A stretch of DNA of 23,317 nucleotides from Chrysochromulina parva. Taxonomy: Eukaryota; Haptophyta; Prymnesiales; Chrysochromulinaceae. Position 1 is the first letter of the stretch; each line of letters opens with the position of its first letter. The stretch spans positions 1 to 23,317 of the forward strand of contig PJAB01000595.1 in NCBI GenBank assembly GCA_002887195.1. The letters are read 5' to 3'. Made by a program: the position numbers and the translations under genes. This document shows positions 8,027 to 16,457 of the stretch, piece by piece. Under the pieces are notes generated by a model. It saw only the letters and a program-made list of their open reading frames with translations. It did not search any database and was not told the origin of the DNA.

Positions 8027-8160
8027 GTACTCACCTCTGCCAAGAACCACCAATCAGAGATCAGAGAAGGCGGGGGGGCGCGGGCGGTGCCCGCCCCGGT
8101 AGCGGGTATAGCTTATAGAGGGGCGGGGGGGGGCCGCGGCGGGGCTCGGTACCATCAGAA
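8027..8160 (-). promoter_or_regulatory. Promoter-like block plus splice donor on minus strand (candidate)
   Basis: Within about 130 bases there are GC boxes (GGGGCGGG types near 8090-8130 on one or other strand), a CCAAT box at 8050-8054 and a TATA-like TATAAGC. On the minus strand a strong donor GAG-GTGAGTAC follows, with its GT at 8034-8033. Together these could start an antisense or non-coding transcript running leftwards. No exon beyond it can be named. Confidence 0.2.
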
Positions 8161-8496
8161 CCGTAATGGGCCCTTGTACGTCCAATGTCGAGCCGCCCTA
8201 GCTTGCATCTTTAGCTCCTAGCTAAGGCTAGGCTAAGTTATACGTCGCTAAGCCCTCTGTATTCACTGTACGTAGCCCTTTCAAAAACTCTCGCCCCTGC
8301 TCTCTGTGTAATATTAGCCCTCTCGCCCCTCATTGTCGCCCCTCTATGTATTATGTCAGGCAGTCAGGGAGTTTCGGCAGTCACCTGAGCAGTCACCAGT
8401 CTGAGCGGCGGCAGCTACATGTAGGCGGCAGCCAGAGTGCCCGAGTCAGTAGTAGGAGCAGCCACAGGAGCTCGAGCGGTTGTTGTACGCGGTGGC

Positions 8497-10812
8497 TCAA
8501 TCGACACTCTCACGGCGGCGCCGTGAAACTGTAGAGTCACCTGCTGCCTGCATCACCTCATTTCGGCCGTTCTTCTCAGCCTCAGCTGCTGCACTCTTTT
8601 CGGCCGCTCGCCGGTGCCTAGCATCGGCTTCAGCAATCTCTTCCAGAAGCGCGTCCGTCTTCTTGAGATCCGCCCAGGCTTTTTGCGTGGCCTGCATCGC
8701 TTCGGCTAGGTCCATCGTGTGCTTCTGGAGGACGAAGCGGGCGTTCCTCGCCCTGTAGGCTTCATCCTCAAGCTGCTTGAGCGCCGCACGCAGCTCGTAC
8801 TTATCGAGGGAGCCGCCGCCATCCGCGTCGAGCGAACAGAAGAGCTCGTTGATGTCTGCCGTTGAGGCGACCACACCCAACTCGAGGCAGTGAGCCCGAA
8901 AATCATCCTTGCTAATCTCGCCTCTGCCGCTTGTGTCCCACGTCTCGACCAAGTCCTTGGCAGTCATTCCCTTCTTGACCATGATCTGCCCGAGCCGCGC
9001 GCCCACCGTCGTATCCCTCTTGACCTTCTCCACCTGCTCGGCCGCCTCTTCGAAGAGGAGCGTCGCGTGGAAAGCGGCAAGGTAAATCGTCTCTTTGTCT
9101 TTCAGGTCCGCGCCTTTGGTGAGAAGCGTTTGCAAGACCGCACGCTCGCTGGCCGATTCTTGGACCAGCCGACCGAGGCTGGCCTTGAGCTTCGTCATCT
9201 CAATGTGTGGCCCTCGATCGAAAGTCTCGTAGATCTCATTGATGCTGCTGTTGCTGGCCTCGATGTAACTTCGGACGAACGATGCAAACTCAGATCTGCT
9301 GACTCGGTCGCGGAAAGTCATTGTCACGGGGTCGGGCGGCCACTGAATCGCGATGGCGTCGAGCACCTTCTTGGGGCCAGAGGACTCGCCATGCCGTGCG
9401 AGCAGCGCCTCGACGAATCGGTGCGATGCCATCTTATCGACCTTCACAGCGTGTGCTTCGATCTTCGTTCGAAGCTCTTTCACCTCCACCTCGATGACGG
9501 CGGAGGCGCAAAGGTCGCGACGCCAACGATCGAGGAAGCTGTCCAATTTCTTCTCTATCACCTGCATTGTCCTGTACGAGCTGACATTGGTGCAGACCAA
9601 CTTGAAGGCCCGCCGCCAGTGTTCCCTTGCGGCCGCCGAGAGGTCCGCATCCATCTCGGTCGCCTGCGGCACGACCAGCGTCGTAGGGACCGCGCTCGAC
9701 GTCCTCAAAATGACGCCGCCGCCACCAGCAGGGCTCACACGCGCGCGCGGCGAGCTCCTCGGCCGCTCTTTCTCGCCCACCATGTGACGTTCCATCTTCT
9801 TCTCTCGGGCCGAGGCGAGCGCACCAGAGGTGACCTTGGAGCCGACGTGCTGCTTCTGCTGCTTCTGCTGCTGCTGAGAGGGGCTGGCGCTTTCATGTTC
9901 GCGACGCACCCCAGGGGCAGGCGACAGCAAAGATGTTCGCAGCTCCAGCCTTGGCGTGCGCGGCGATGACCCGGGGCGTTTGCTGCGCACGCTTGCCGGG
10001 CAGATCTGCTCGCCCAGCATCTCCACCGTGTCCGCCTCTTGCGAGACTTCGAGTAGCATGCGAGCGCCTTCAGACCTCGTCGAGGTGATCCAGCCCGTGA
10101 TCAGCATCTCGCCCAGCACTCGCACAGCGACGCGCGTGTCACCGCGGGAAGCGCGACGCGTCTCCACCACGTGAAGGCGCGTGCCCATCGGGAGCTGGCC
10201 AACGTACTTCGAACCTAGGTCGAACTCACGCCTGACTTTGACAGCCGCGCGCGTGACCTCGTAGATGGGTCGTGCAAAGATCTGTAGAATGGGCTCGCCA
10301 TCCGCGGTGGTCATCACGAGCCACCCGAGAGGCCGCTTGGCCCGATGGAGCGCGATCATGGCGCGTTTGGACCCGTCCGTGAGCTCGCGCGTCTCAAGGA
10401 CACGCAGCAGCGTGTGCGGGCGTAAGGCGGCCAAAGTCGCACTCTCAACTTTCCACGATGCTTGCACTCGGACCACGTGCCTGCGTTGGCCCTTGTGTGT
10501 GAGGAATCGTTCAGACGGCGGGGGTGCGATCTCCAACAGAGGTTGCGACGCCACCCATCTGGAGGTCAGCACGTCGAAATCTGCATCCATGCGGAACAAA
10601 GCCGAGTCTCCGTTGGTGAGGTCCGTTGCTGTCAGTGCGTCGAGCATGCTCGCCGCCGAGCACGACGAGGGTAAGGAACATGGTGGTGGTGTCGACGGGC
10701 GCAGCTCGACCGCCGAAGTGGCGGCGGCGGCATCAGGAACCGGAGACTGGCTCTGGAGATACCAGATTCCGTTCTTGCCTAGCACCCACTGTGCCTTTGG
10801 AGCCGGCGGCAT
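8497..10812 (-). CDS. Large SH3-like repeat and EF-hand protein
   Basis: A single exon of 771 residues from the first ATG at 10812; the frame starts earlier only at a GTG. Two beta-rich repeats of SH3b-like character lie near 128-180 and 205-255. Each has the pattern hydrophobic-RVLETRELTDGSKRAMIAL then LGW, or LHVVETRR then ITGWITS. A Gln-rich linker (QQQQKQQKQ, about 313-321) and a basic linker follow, then a helical region (400-610). A pair of EF-hands is at 625-637 (DTSGRGEISKDD) and 661-672 (DADGGGSLDKYE). The second loop is fully canonical, so calcium binding is likely. The last 90 residues form a charged Ala/Glu/Lys coiled-coil. The protein looks like a large calcium-binding scaffold. 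The exact role is unknown. Confidence 0.8.
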   Translation of the reverse strand: MPPAPKAQWVLGKNGIWYLQSQSPVPDAAAATSAVELRPSTPPPCSLPSSCSAASMLDALTATDLTNGDSALFRMDADFDVLTSRWVASQPLLEIAPPPSERFLTHKGQRRHVVRVQASWKVESATLAALRPHTLLRVLETRELTDGSKRAMIALHRAKRPLGWLVMTTADGEPILQIFARPIYEVTRAAVKVRREFDLGSKYVGQLPMGTRLHVVETRRASRGDTRVAVRVLGEMLITGWITSTRSEGARMLLEVSQEADTVEMLGEQICPASVRSKRPGSSPRTPRLELRTSLLSPAPGVRREHESASPSQQQQKQQKQHVGSKVTSGALASAREKKMERHMVGEKERPRSSPRARVSPAGGGGVILRTSSAVPTTLVVPQATEMDADLSAAAREHWRRAFKLVCTNVSSYRTMQVIEKKLDSFLDRWRRDLCASAVIEVEVKELRTKIEAHAVKVDKMASHRFVEALLARHGESSGPKKVLDAIAIQWPPDPVTMTFRDRVSRSEFASFVRSYIEASNSSINEIYETFDRGPHIEMTKLKASLGRLVQESASERAVLQTLLTKGADLKDKETIYLAAFHATLLFEEAAEQVEKVKRDTTVGARLGQIMVKKGMTAKDLVETWDTSGRGEISKDDFRAHCLELGVVASTADINELFCSLDADGGGSLDKYELRAALKQLEDEAYRARNARFVLQKHTMDLAEAMQATQKAWADLKKTDALLEEIAEADARHRRAAEKSAAAEAEKNGRNEVMQAAGDSTVSRRRRESVD

Positions 10813-11026
10813 GTCGTCGCGGCCTAGCGGCAGCCGCGCGCAGCCCACAAACGGGTCGGATCATTTTGGTCTTTGTCTAGTTGTGACTTGGGTGATTGTT
10901 ATCATCATTGCATGCAGCGTCCTGGGCGTTCTCATTTCTGTCCGGAGGCGACGACGGGGCGTGCCTTCCGAGGTCCCCAGTGCTCAAACTTACAGTAACG
11001 ACCGGGTAAGTTTTCTAGAGCCGTGA
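10811..11026 (+). CDS. Possible 71-residue single-pass membrane microprotein
   Basis: A plus-strand frame whose ATG (10811-10813) shares the CATG with the minus-strand start of the large EF-hand gene. It encodes a Ser/Arg-rich N-terminus with an N-glycosylation sequon (NGS), one long hydrophobic helix (VVTWVIVIIIACSVLGVLI, about residues 25-43), a five-arginine stop-transfer block and a short polar tail, ending 58 bases before the prolyl hydroxylase ATG. The topology signal is unusually good for a chance frame. It could instead be an exon: a pyrimidine-rich acceptor ends at 10880 and a good GTAAGT donor starts at 11006. No homolog is recognised. Confidence 0.3.
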   Translation: MSSRPSGSRAQPTNGSDHFGLCLVVTWVIVIIIACSVLGVLISVRRRRRGVPSEVPSAQTYSNDRVSFLEP

Positions 11027-11084
11027 GCGTGAATCGCGTCGATCATGGGAATAAAACGCACACGCATTTCGAGCACTAGCGATC

Positions 11085-12440
11085 ATGGGCAAGAACTATG
11101 CAAAACCACCACTCAAGTCGAAGAAGGTGCCGTCACAAGGCTCCCAGTCAGCCGGCACCATCGTCAACAGCGCCTTAATCGCTGCTGTTATCGCCATCGT
11201 TGCTGCCTGCGCATTCTATTACAGCGATGCTCTCGGGCAGCGCAAAACTGTGGAATCGATGATTAAACCTTTTGCGCAAAAGCTGGAGAGCAAGCTGAAC
11301 GACTTGGGTGTCGATATGGGTCGTAGCATGACGGCGGAAGAACTGCTGCAGGAGGGCCGTGCGCACGAGTCGCTCAAGAGGCCGCAGTGCAGGGATGCGC
11401 CTGGGTGCGGCAAGAGCGTGACCGCTGATTCATGCGCCGCAGATGAGGCGCTCGCCCTGCGTTGCTGCTCGAGCTGCCACAAGCTAACGTGCGTCGACAC
11501 GCACACCGATTGCCCCACGTGGGCATACGAGATGAAGTGCATCGACAACGCCGAGTTTATGAAGGCCAACTGCTGCTCCTCATGCGCGCCCGACCCCGAC
11601 GACCCGTGCTCGATCGACCCGAGCGAGCGTCCCGACGTGCACACGGGTGACATTACCAAGATCTTTGAGCGCGCGATGCGCGAGTTCCCGCAATACCCCG
11701 CCACCGTGCACTCGACCGACCCGTGGCTCGTCCAGTTCGACAACCTGCTCGACGATGAGGAGTGTGCCGGCATCATTGAGGCAGTCGGTGGCAAGCGCGG
11801 TGAGTACATCAGGCCGTCGACCACCGCGAAGCCGGTGCGCCAGGCCAACGGCCAGGTGGTGCTCACCGACGTACCCGACCAGATTCGCACCTCGCACAAC
11901 GCGTGGTGCCAGCACCGGAGCTGCTTCAAGCATCCTGTGCACGAGCGCGTCATCAAGCGCATCATGAGCATCGTCGGCTTGCCCGAAAACAATGCGGAGC
12001 ACATGCAGCTGCTCAAGTACGGACCAGGCGAGTACTATCGGCTGCACCACGACTGGATCCCCGAGCAGCTCGACGCGCGCTGCGGCCCGCGCGCGTTCAC
12101 GTTCTTCCTCTACCTGTCCGACGTGGAGGAGGGGGGCGGCACCAACTTCCCCTACCTGAACATCACGGTGATGCCCAAAAAGGGTTCGGCGGTGCTCTGG
12201 CCGCACGGCCTCGACTCGGACCCACGCACCAAGGACCACCGCACGCACCACGAGGCGATGCCCGTCATCAAGGGCATGAAATGGGGCGCCAACTATTGGA
12301 TTCACGTCTCGGACTTCAAGACGGCGATGGCGACGGGCTGCGACGGGCGCCAAGGGCAGCCTCGGAGGAGCCGCATGCTCACCCAGCAGGGCGCGCAGGC
12401 GCGTCTCCAAGAGGACGCCGCACAGCGAGCAGGCCGCTGA
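11085..12440 (+). CDS. Membrane-anchored ShKT / prolyl 4-hydroxylase
   Basis: A single exon of 451 residues. An N-terminal membrane helix (about 25-45, IVNSALIAAVIAIVAACAF) after a Lys-rich tail predicts a type II ER/Golgi protein. Two tandem ShKT-like cysteine modules follow (C102 to C131 and C136 to C167, both ending CCSSC). From about 212 comes a 2-oxoglutarate/Fe(II) dioxygenase domain of the P4Hc type. Iron ligands are His321 and Asp323 in LHHDW and probably His389 in HHEAMPV. Lys399 in GMKW should bind 2-oxoglutarate. It would hydroxylate peptidyl proline, as in cell-wall or scale glycoproteins. The C-terminal 40 residues are basic and low-complexity. The start at 11085 is favoured because an ATG at 11045 is out of frame. 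Confidence 0.92.
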   Translation: MGKNYAKPPLKSKKVPSQGSQSAGTIVNSALIAAVIAIVAACAFYYSDALGQRKTVESMIKPFAQKLESKLNDLGVDMGRSMTAEELLQEGRAHESLKRPQCRDAPGCGKSVTADSCAADEALALRCCSSCHKLTCVDTHTDCPTWAYEMKCIDNAEFMKANCCSSCAPDPDDPCSIDPSERPDVHTGDITKIFERAMREFPQYPATVHSTDPWLVQFDNLLDDEECAGIIEAVGGKRGEYIRPSTTAKPVRQANGQVVLTDVPDQIRTSHNAWCQHRSCFKHPVHERVIKRIMSIVGLPENNAEHMQLLKYGPGEYYRLHHDWIPEQLDARCGPRAFTFFLYLSDVEEGGGTNFPYLNITVMPKKGSAVLWPHGLDSDPRTKDHRTHHEAMPVIKGMKWGANYWIHVSDFKTAMATGCDGRQGQPRRSRMLTQQGAQARLQEDAAQRAGR

Positions 12441-12906
12441 TCAGCCGCGTGGGCAGCGCGGGAAGTCGCGCGGCGCCGCGCGGCAGCGGTCCTCGTGCCT
12501 CGCCCACACGGCTGCACGCCGAGCGGTGAACTAAACGCACTTTCCTGCTCGCATGACCGCGCACACCTCTCCGCACTAACAAAAACGCAAAATAAGCACA
12601 GAAAAGCCGAAGTGCGTATAGGTGCCTTGAGTCCCTAAGACAGCTAACTAAAACCTCGAAAATGACCTTGCTCGCGCGAACATACACCGGATCGCCCGCC
12701 CGCACACGAACGTGCCGGTTGCCGTCGCGCGGCGACAAGCGTGCCGGGTGGAATCCGCAATGACACTCCTAAAAGCTTGTAAGTTGTGCCAAGATGTGGA
12801 AAAGAACCGGACAGTTCCGATGAGGAAAAGTGCCGAAGTACGTAGTACCCAGGTCCAGACGTATGGTTGAAGTGCCGACGGTCGTTTTGCAGAGCAGCTC
12901 AAGCGC
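12441..12906. other. Convergent intergenic region
   Basis: 466 bases between two converging genes, without a supportable coding frame. A perfect 16-base GC palindrome lies at 12467-12482, only 27 bases after the hydroxylase stop. The middle part is AT-richer and probably holds both polyadenylation regions. Confidence 0.5.
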
Positions 12907-15900
12907 CTACAGCTTACTGGGGGTCGCCGGTTGCAAGCTGCCCAGCACCTTCATGTCCAACATTTGACTTTGGAGGTCCAGCCTGATCAGATACACGCCT
13001 CGAAGCGAGTTGAAGGCGACGAGGCGCCGACCATCCCGCAGTGCGGCAACCAGCTCGTCGAGCGTCACCACGGCCTCATAGAGCGCCTTGGCCATCAGCA
13101 GTTCGGCGCGGAGCAAGCCAGGCAGCAGCCCGCACTCTAGAGGCGGCGTCGCCCATCCGCCACGGCCGTCCTCCAGAGCCACATTCGCAATGCAGCATTC
13201 GGTCAGCTCGCCCGCCTCATTGTACAGCAGCACATCGAATGGCTTGGCGACGGTGGGCGCGCGGCCGTCTGCGACCGCAATGGGCTTGTCAATACCGGCG
13301 CGTGCACGGGCAGCATCGTACACGTGGCGAGCACTCGTCTTGTGCACAAGGGACGGGTCGCATGAGTGCACAGGACACACGTCGAGGACGACGCGCCGAG
13401 CCTCTTCGGCATCATGCGTGTCGAGGAGCGCTTCCATCGCAAGGGGTGGTGCCGGCCTCAGGCCGCGCGGCAGGTTGGGTAATCGGCTGGGTCCGCTGCC
13501 AGCTGGCATGGGCCACCGCTCGATGCGGCACTCGCCATTCGTACTCAGTGAAAGACGCACGCGACTCAGCGGATCCGAAGCCGGCCAGCGCTTGGCGGCC
13601 TCGAGCAGGTGCTCGAGGAGGCGTGCGGGCGGCGGCACGCACGTGACGCCGAGGGCCGCGCTCGAGCGTACCAGTCGAGCGAGATGCATGGGGAGCAGGT
13701 AGAAGCCGTGCTCAAACCCATTGGCGCGAGCACCAGCTGCTCCTTCGCTACCGAGCGTTGGCGCGTAGAGCATCGTCTCGAAAACGTCGAGCGACGTCGA
13801 GGTGGGCTGCGCCAAAGGCCGCTCATGCAGCGGCCGCGGCGTGCGTCGTGTGACGATCTCGTAGGCATCCGAGGTGCCGGCGCTCATGCACGCCGCAATG
13901 GCGCTCATCACAGGGCGCGCCTTGAGCAGGACCTCTTCCCACTCATCCTGAGCTTTGGAGAGAGCGACAATCGCACCGCCGGCAGCCACGCTCACTCCAT
14001 GCGCGTCGAGGAAGGCAGCTCGAATGACGACATTCAGATCGGCGCTGCCGTCCACGGAGAAGAAGCCCAGAGCCCCCGAGTAGACGCCACGTGGGATTTG
14101 GAGCTCGAGGTCGTCAATCAGGCGCATCGTCCGTGCTTTGGGCGCACCCGTCATCGAGCCGGGCGGGAAGGCGGCCGCGACCGCCGAGATGGCATCCTCG
14201 CGCGGATCCAGCTGACCACAGACCGTGGTGACCAGCTGATGGACGGTCTGGAACGTCTCAATGTGCATGAGCTTGGGCACGCTCACCGAGCCGGCCGCGC
14301 ACACGCGCCCGAGGTCGTTGCGGATGAGGTCGACGATCATCAAGTTCTCCGCGATCGACTTCTCATCGGTGCGCAGGGCGATCGCGACGGCAGCGTCCTC
14401 GGCCGGCGTCGCACCCCGAGCGGCGGTGCCTTTGATGGGCTTGCACTCGACAGCCCGGCTGCGGTCCACACGCATGAACCGCTCTGGCGAGGAGCAACAG
14501 ATCACCACACCGCCAGGGCCGATGCCATCAGCAGGGGCAGCGGGCACGGATGTGGGGGAGTCGCTCGGCGTCTGCGCTTGCGCTTGCGCGCACAGCCGGC
14601 GCGGATCGAATCGCAAGTAAGCAGCATGTGGCGTGGGGTTGGTGCGGCGCAGCCGGCGGTATAAGTCGAGTGGCGGAGGGCACTCGGGGCTGCGGAACGT
14701 CGTCGTCAGGCAGACCTCGTAGCTCTCACCGGCCGCCAAAAAGTCGCCAATGGCGCGGATGTCGGAGAGGTAGTGCTCACGCCCTCGGTCGCTCACAAAT
14801 TGCATTGTGTCGCCCGCAGAGGCGGCCGCTTGAGCTGTGGGCGGAGCATGCGTAGGCTGGGATGGCGGCATAGCTGCGAGCCGGCGCAAGGCCCTCTGCT
14901 GCCGAGCCAGCCAGCTCAGTGCGGAGGCGGTGGTGGGGCCCTCGCACAAGCATAGCAGCAGCAACCGCCCCTCAGCATGATCAAATGCAAGCAAGCGGTC
15001 CGCAAACATAAAGGCAGCCTCCGCCCCTGCCGGGTCGCCGAGCTCCCTCGAAGACACTGGGGGAGCACTGGGGGGGGTGGCACTGGGGGTGGCTGCTTCC
15101 TTCCGACGCGCGCGCATGCTCGGCTCCTGCGCCACCGGCCCGAGATGACGCCACGCCTCGTAGCTCAAGTAGCCCACGAAGCCGCCGCGAAAGAGGAGCT
15201 CGGGGGTCAGCAGCCCTGCTCGCTCACCCCCGGGTGTGCTGAAGGAGGCGACGGGGGCCTGCTCGAGAATGGGTTGGCTGCCTGCGATGGTAGGCACTTG
15301 GCAGCGCAACGTGACCGGATCCGCCCACGGCGCGAGTGCGGCACGAATGTACTCATCGATGGTCGTGCCGGGCGTCGTGCCGGGCACCAACTCGCTTCTC
15401 GCGTGCTCGGCATCCCCCGCCGCCAGGCGCAGCGTGTACACGCCCGACTCTCGCTGACACACGAGATGCGAGTACGGACCACCGGCGCACCCCATGTACG
15501 AGTAGCGAGGTCGGCGGCTGCCCCCAGCGGCGTCAAGCCAAAAGCTCATCGGTGCGGAGCCGAAGAGGTTCGTGAAGACCTCCTCGGCGGGTAGACTGCG
15601 GGGGAGCTGCGGCTCGCACACGAGCAGGTGGCGCCTCACTCGCGACGGAGGCGTCGGAGGCGGAGGCGTCGGAGGCGACAGAGGCAGCGTGGCCGTATGG
15701 GGAGCGAGCTCGCCACGCGCGTGCGAAAGGTAGGGCCTGACTTCGCTGGCGAGGCGCACGAAGTTGGCGAGCATCGCGTCGCCATGGGCGGTGCACACCG
15801 ACTCGGGGTGGAACTGCACGCCGTAGATCGGCCGCGTCGCGTGCTGCATCGCCATGACAAGCCCATCGTCGGCCGTGCGTGCGGTGACGCACAGGCAGCT

Positions 15901-16341
15901 CGGCAGTGACGCCCCGTCCACGAGCAGGCTGTGGTAGCGCACCACCGAAACGGGCGACGGCACGCCCTCGAAGAGGCCACCGCCATCGTGCACAATCGAT
16001 GAGAGACGACCGTGCATCACCACGGGAGCACGGTGCACTGTGCCACCGAAGGCGAGCGCGAGCCCCTGATGGCCGAGGCACACCCCGAGCACAGGCAGGC
16101 CGCAGCGGTATGCCTGCGCGCACAGGCCGAAGTCGGCCGCACAAGCTGGATGGCCTGGGCCTGGCGAGATCACAATGGCATCAAAGTGCGGCAGGGCAGC
16201 GACCAGGGCAGCCCAGCTCGAGTACCTATCGTTGGGTACGACGATCGGTGGGTGGAGACAGTGCTGCGAGAGCATCTGTGCCAAGTTATAGGTGTATGAG
16301 TCATAGTTGTCCAGGATCAGCAGCTGCAACTCGCGCCGCAT
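12907..16341 (-). CDS. Aminodeoxychorismate synthase-lyase triple fusion (PabA-PabB-PabC)
   Basis: A single exon of 1144 residues from the first ATG at 16341. Residues 7-200 are a class I glutamine amidotransferase: LILDNYDSYTYNL, the nucleophile Cys88 in GVCLGHQG, and His178/Glu180 in FHPES. Residues about 270-820 are the chorismate-binding aminodeoxychorismate synthase. PIKGT (Lys637) marks PabB rather than anthranilate synthase, which has PIAGT, and GSMTGAPK is at 728-735. Residues about 848-1120 are a class IV PLP aminotransferase fold matching ADC lyase: VFETML, PLP lysine Lys1001 in HKTSARH, and NEAGELTE. Together the three parts would turn chorismate and glutamine into p-aminobenzoate and pyruvate for folate synthesis. 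Pro-rich linkers join the domains. No obvious transit peptide precedes the first strand, so the compartment is unclear. It is divergent from the GNAT gene, only 116 bases away. Confidence 0.95.
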   Translation of the reverse strand: MRRELQLLILDNYDSYTYNLAQMLSQHCLHPPIVVPNDRYSSWAALVAALPHFDAIVISPGPGHPACAADFGLCAQAYRCGLPVLGVCLGHQGLALAFGGTVHRAPVVMHGRLSSIVHDGGGLFEGVPSPVSVVRYHSLLVDGASLPSCLCVTARTADDGLVMAMQHATRPIYGVQFHPESVCTAHGDAMLANFVRLASEVRPYLSHARGELAPHTATLPLSPPTPPPPTPPSRVRRHLLVCEPQLPRSLPAEEVFTNLFGSAPMSFWLDAAGGSRRPRYSYMGCAGGPYSHLVCQRESGVYTLRLAAGDAEHARSELVPGTTPGTTIDEYIRAALAPWADPVTLRCQVPTIAGSQPILEQAPVASFSTPGGERAGLLTPELLFRGGFVGYLSYEAWRHLGPVAQEPSMRARRKEAATPSATPPSAPPVSSRELGDPAGAEAAFMFADRLLAFDHAEGRLLLLCLCEGPTTASALSWLARQQRALRRLAAMPPSQPTHAPPTAQAAASAGDTMQFVSDRGREHYLSDIRAIGDFLAAGESYEVCLTTTFRSPECPPPLDLYRRLRRTNPTPHAAYLRFDPRRLCAQAQAQTPSDSPTSVPAAPADGIGPGGVVICCSSPERFMRVDRSRAVECKPIKGTAARGATPAEDAAVAIALRTDEKSIAENLMIVDLIRNDLGRVCAAGSVSVPKLMHIETFQTVHQLVTTVCGQLDPREDAISAVAAAFPPGSMTGAPKARTMRLIDDLELQIPRGVYSGALGFFSVDGSADLNVVIRAAFLDAHGVSVAAGGAIVALSKAQDEWEEVLLKARPVMSAIAACMSAGTSDAYEIVTRRTPRPLHERPLAQPTSTSLDVFETMLYAPTLGSEGAAGARANGFEHGFYLLPMHLARLVRSSAALGVTCVPPPARLLEHLLEAAKRWPASDPLSRVRLSLSTNGECRIERWPMPAGSGPSRLPNLPRGLRPAPPLAMEALLDTHDAEEARRVVLDVCPVHSCDPSLVHKTSARHVYDAARARAGIDKPIAVADGRAPTVAKPFDVLLYNEAGELTECCIANVALEDGRGGWATPPLECGLLPGLLRAELLMAKALYEAVVTLDELVAALRDGRRLVAFNSLRGVYLIRLDLQSQMLDMKVLGSLQPATPSKL

Positions 16342-16457
16342 CGGCCGCGGCTGATCGATGATCTGTCCCACGAGCGAGTTCTGTGAGCGACGGCGACCTC
16401 ACACGCATTCCTTGGTGCCCACAAGGGCGCCTTGATTCCACAGAAGGCCGCTCGGTG
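16342..16457. promoter_or_regulatory. Very short divergent promoter region
   Basis: Only 116 bases separate the ATG of the p-aminobenzoate fusion from that of the zinc-finger/GNAT gene, so both promoters and 5' leaders must be compressed here or overlap coding sequence. The frame of the GNAT gene is open back to 16362, without another ATG. Confidence 0.4.

Larger units (their letters stand above)
7359..8496. other. Long non-coding stretch between convergent genes
   Basis: No convincing coding frame lies in these 1.1 kb. From 7359 to about 7740 the sequence becomes AT-richer and may be 3' untranslated DNA. From 7740 to 8150 it is extremely GC-rich, with G-runs, an inverted GTATAG/CTATAC pair (7901-7906 with 7914-7919) and promoter-like motifs. 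From 8290 to 8345 TCGCCCCT-type units recur, and from 8355 to 8400 CAGTCA recurs four times. Confidence 0.5.

Noticed and set aside
8890..9969. Plus-strand frame of 359 codons
   Set aside because: Entirely antisense to the EF-hand/SH3-like protein, with no recognisable domain.
11800..11806. GTGAGT donor-like site within the hydroxylase gene
   Set aside because: The frame reads through it and keeps the domain intact; no matching acceptor in frame was found.
13609..14664. Plus-strand frame of 351 codons
   Set aside because: Antisense to the PabB-PabC part of the fusion gene, whose catalytic motifs are intact.
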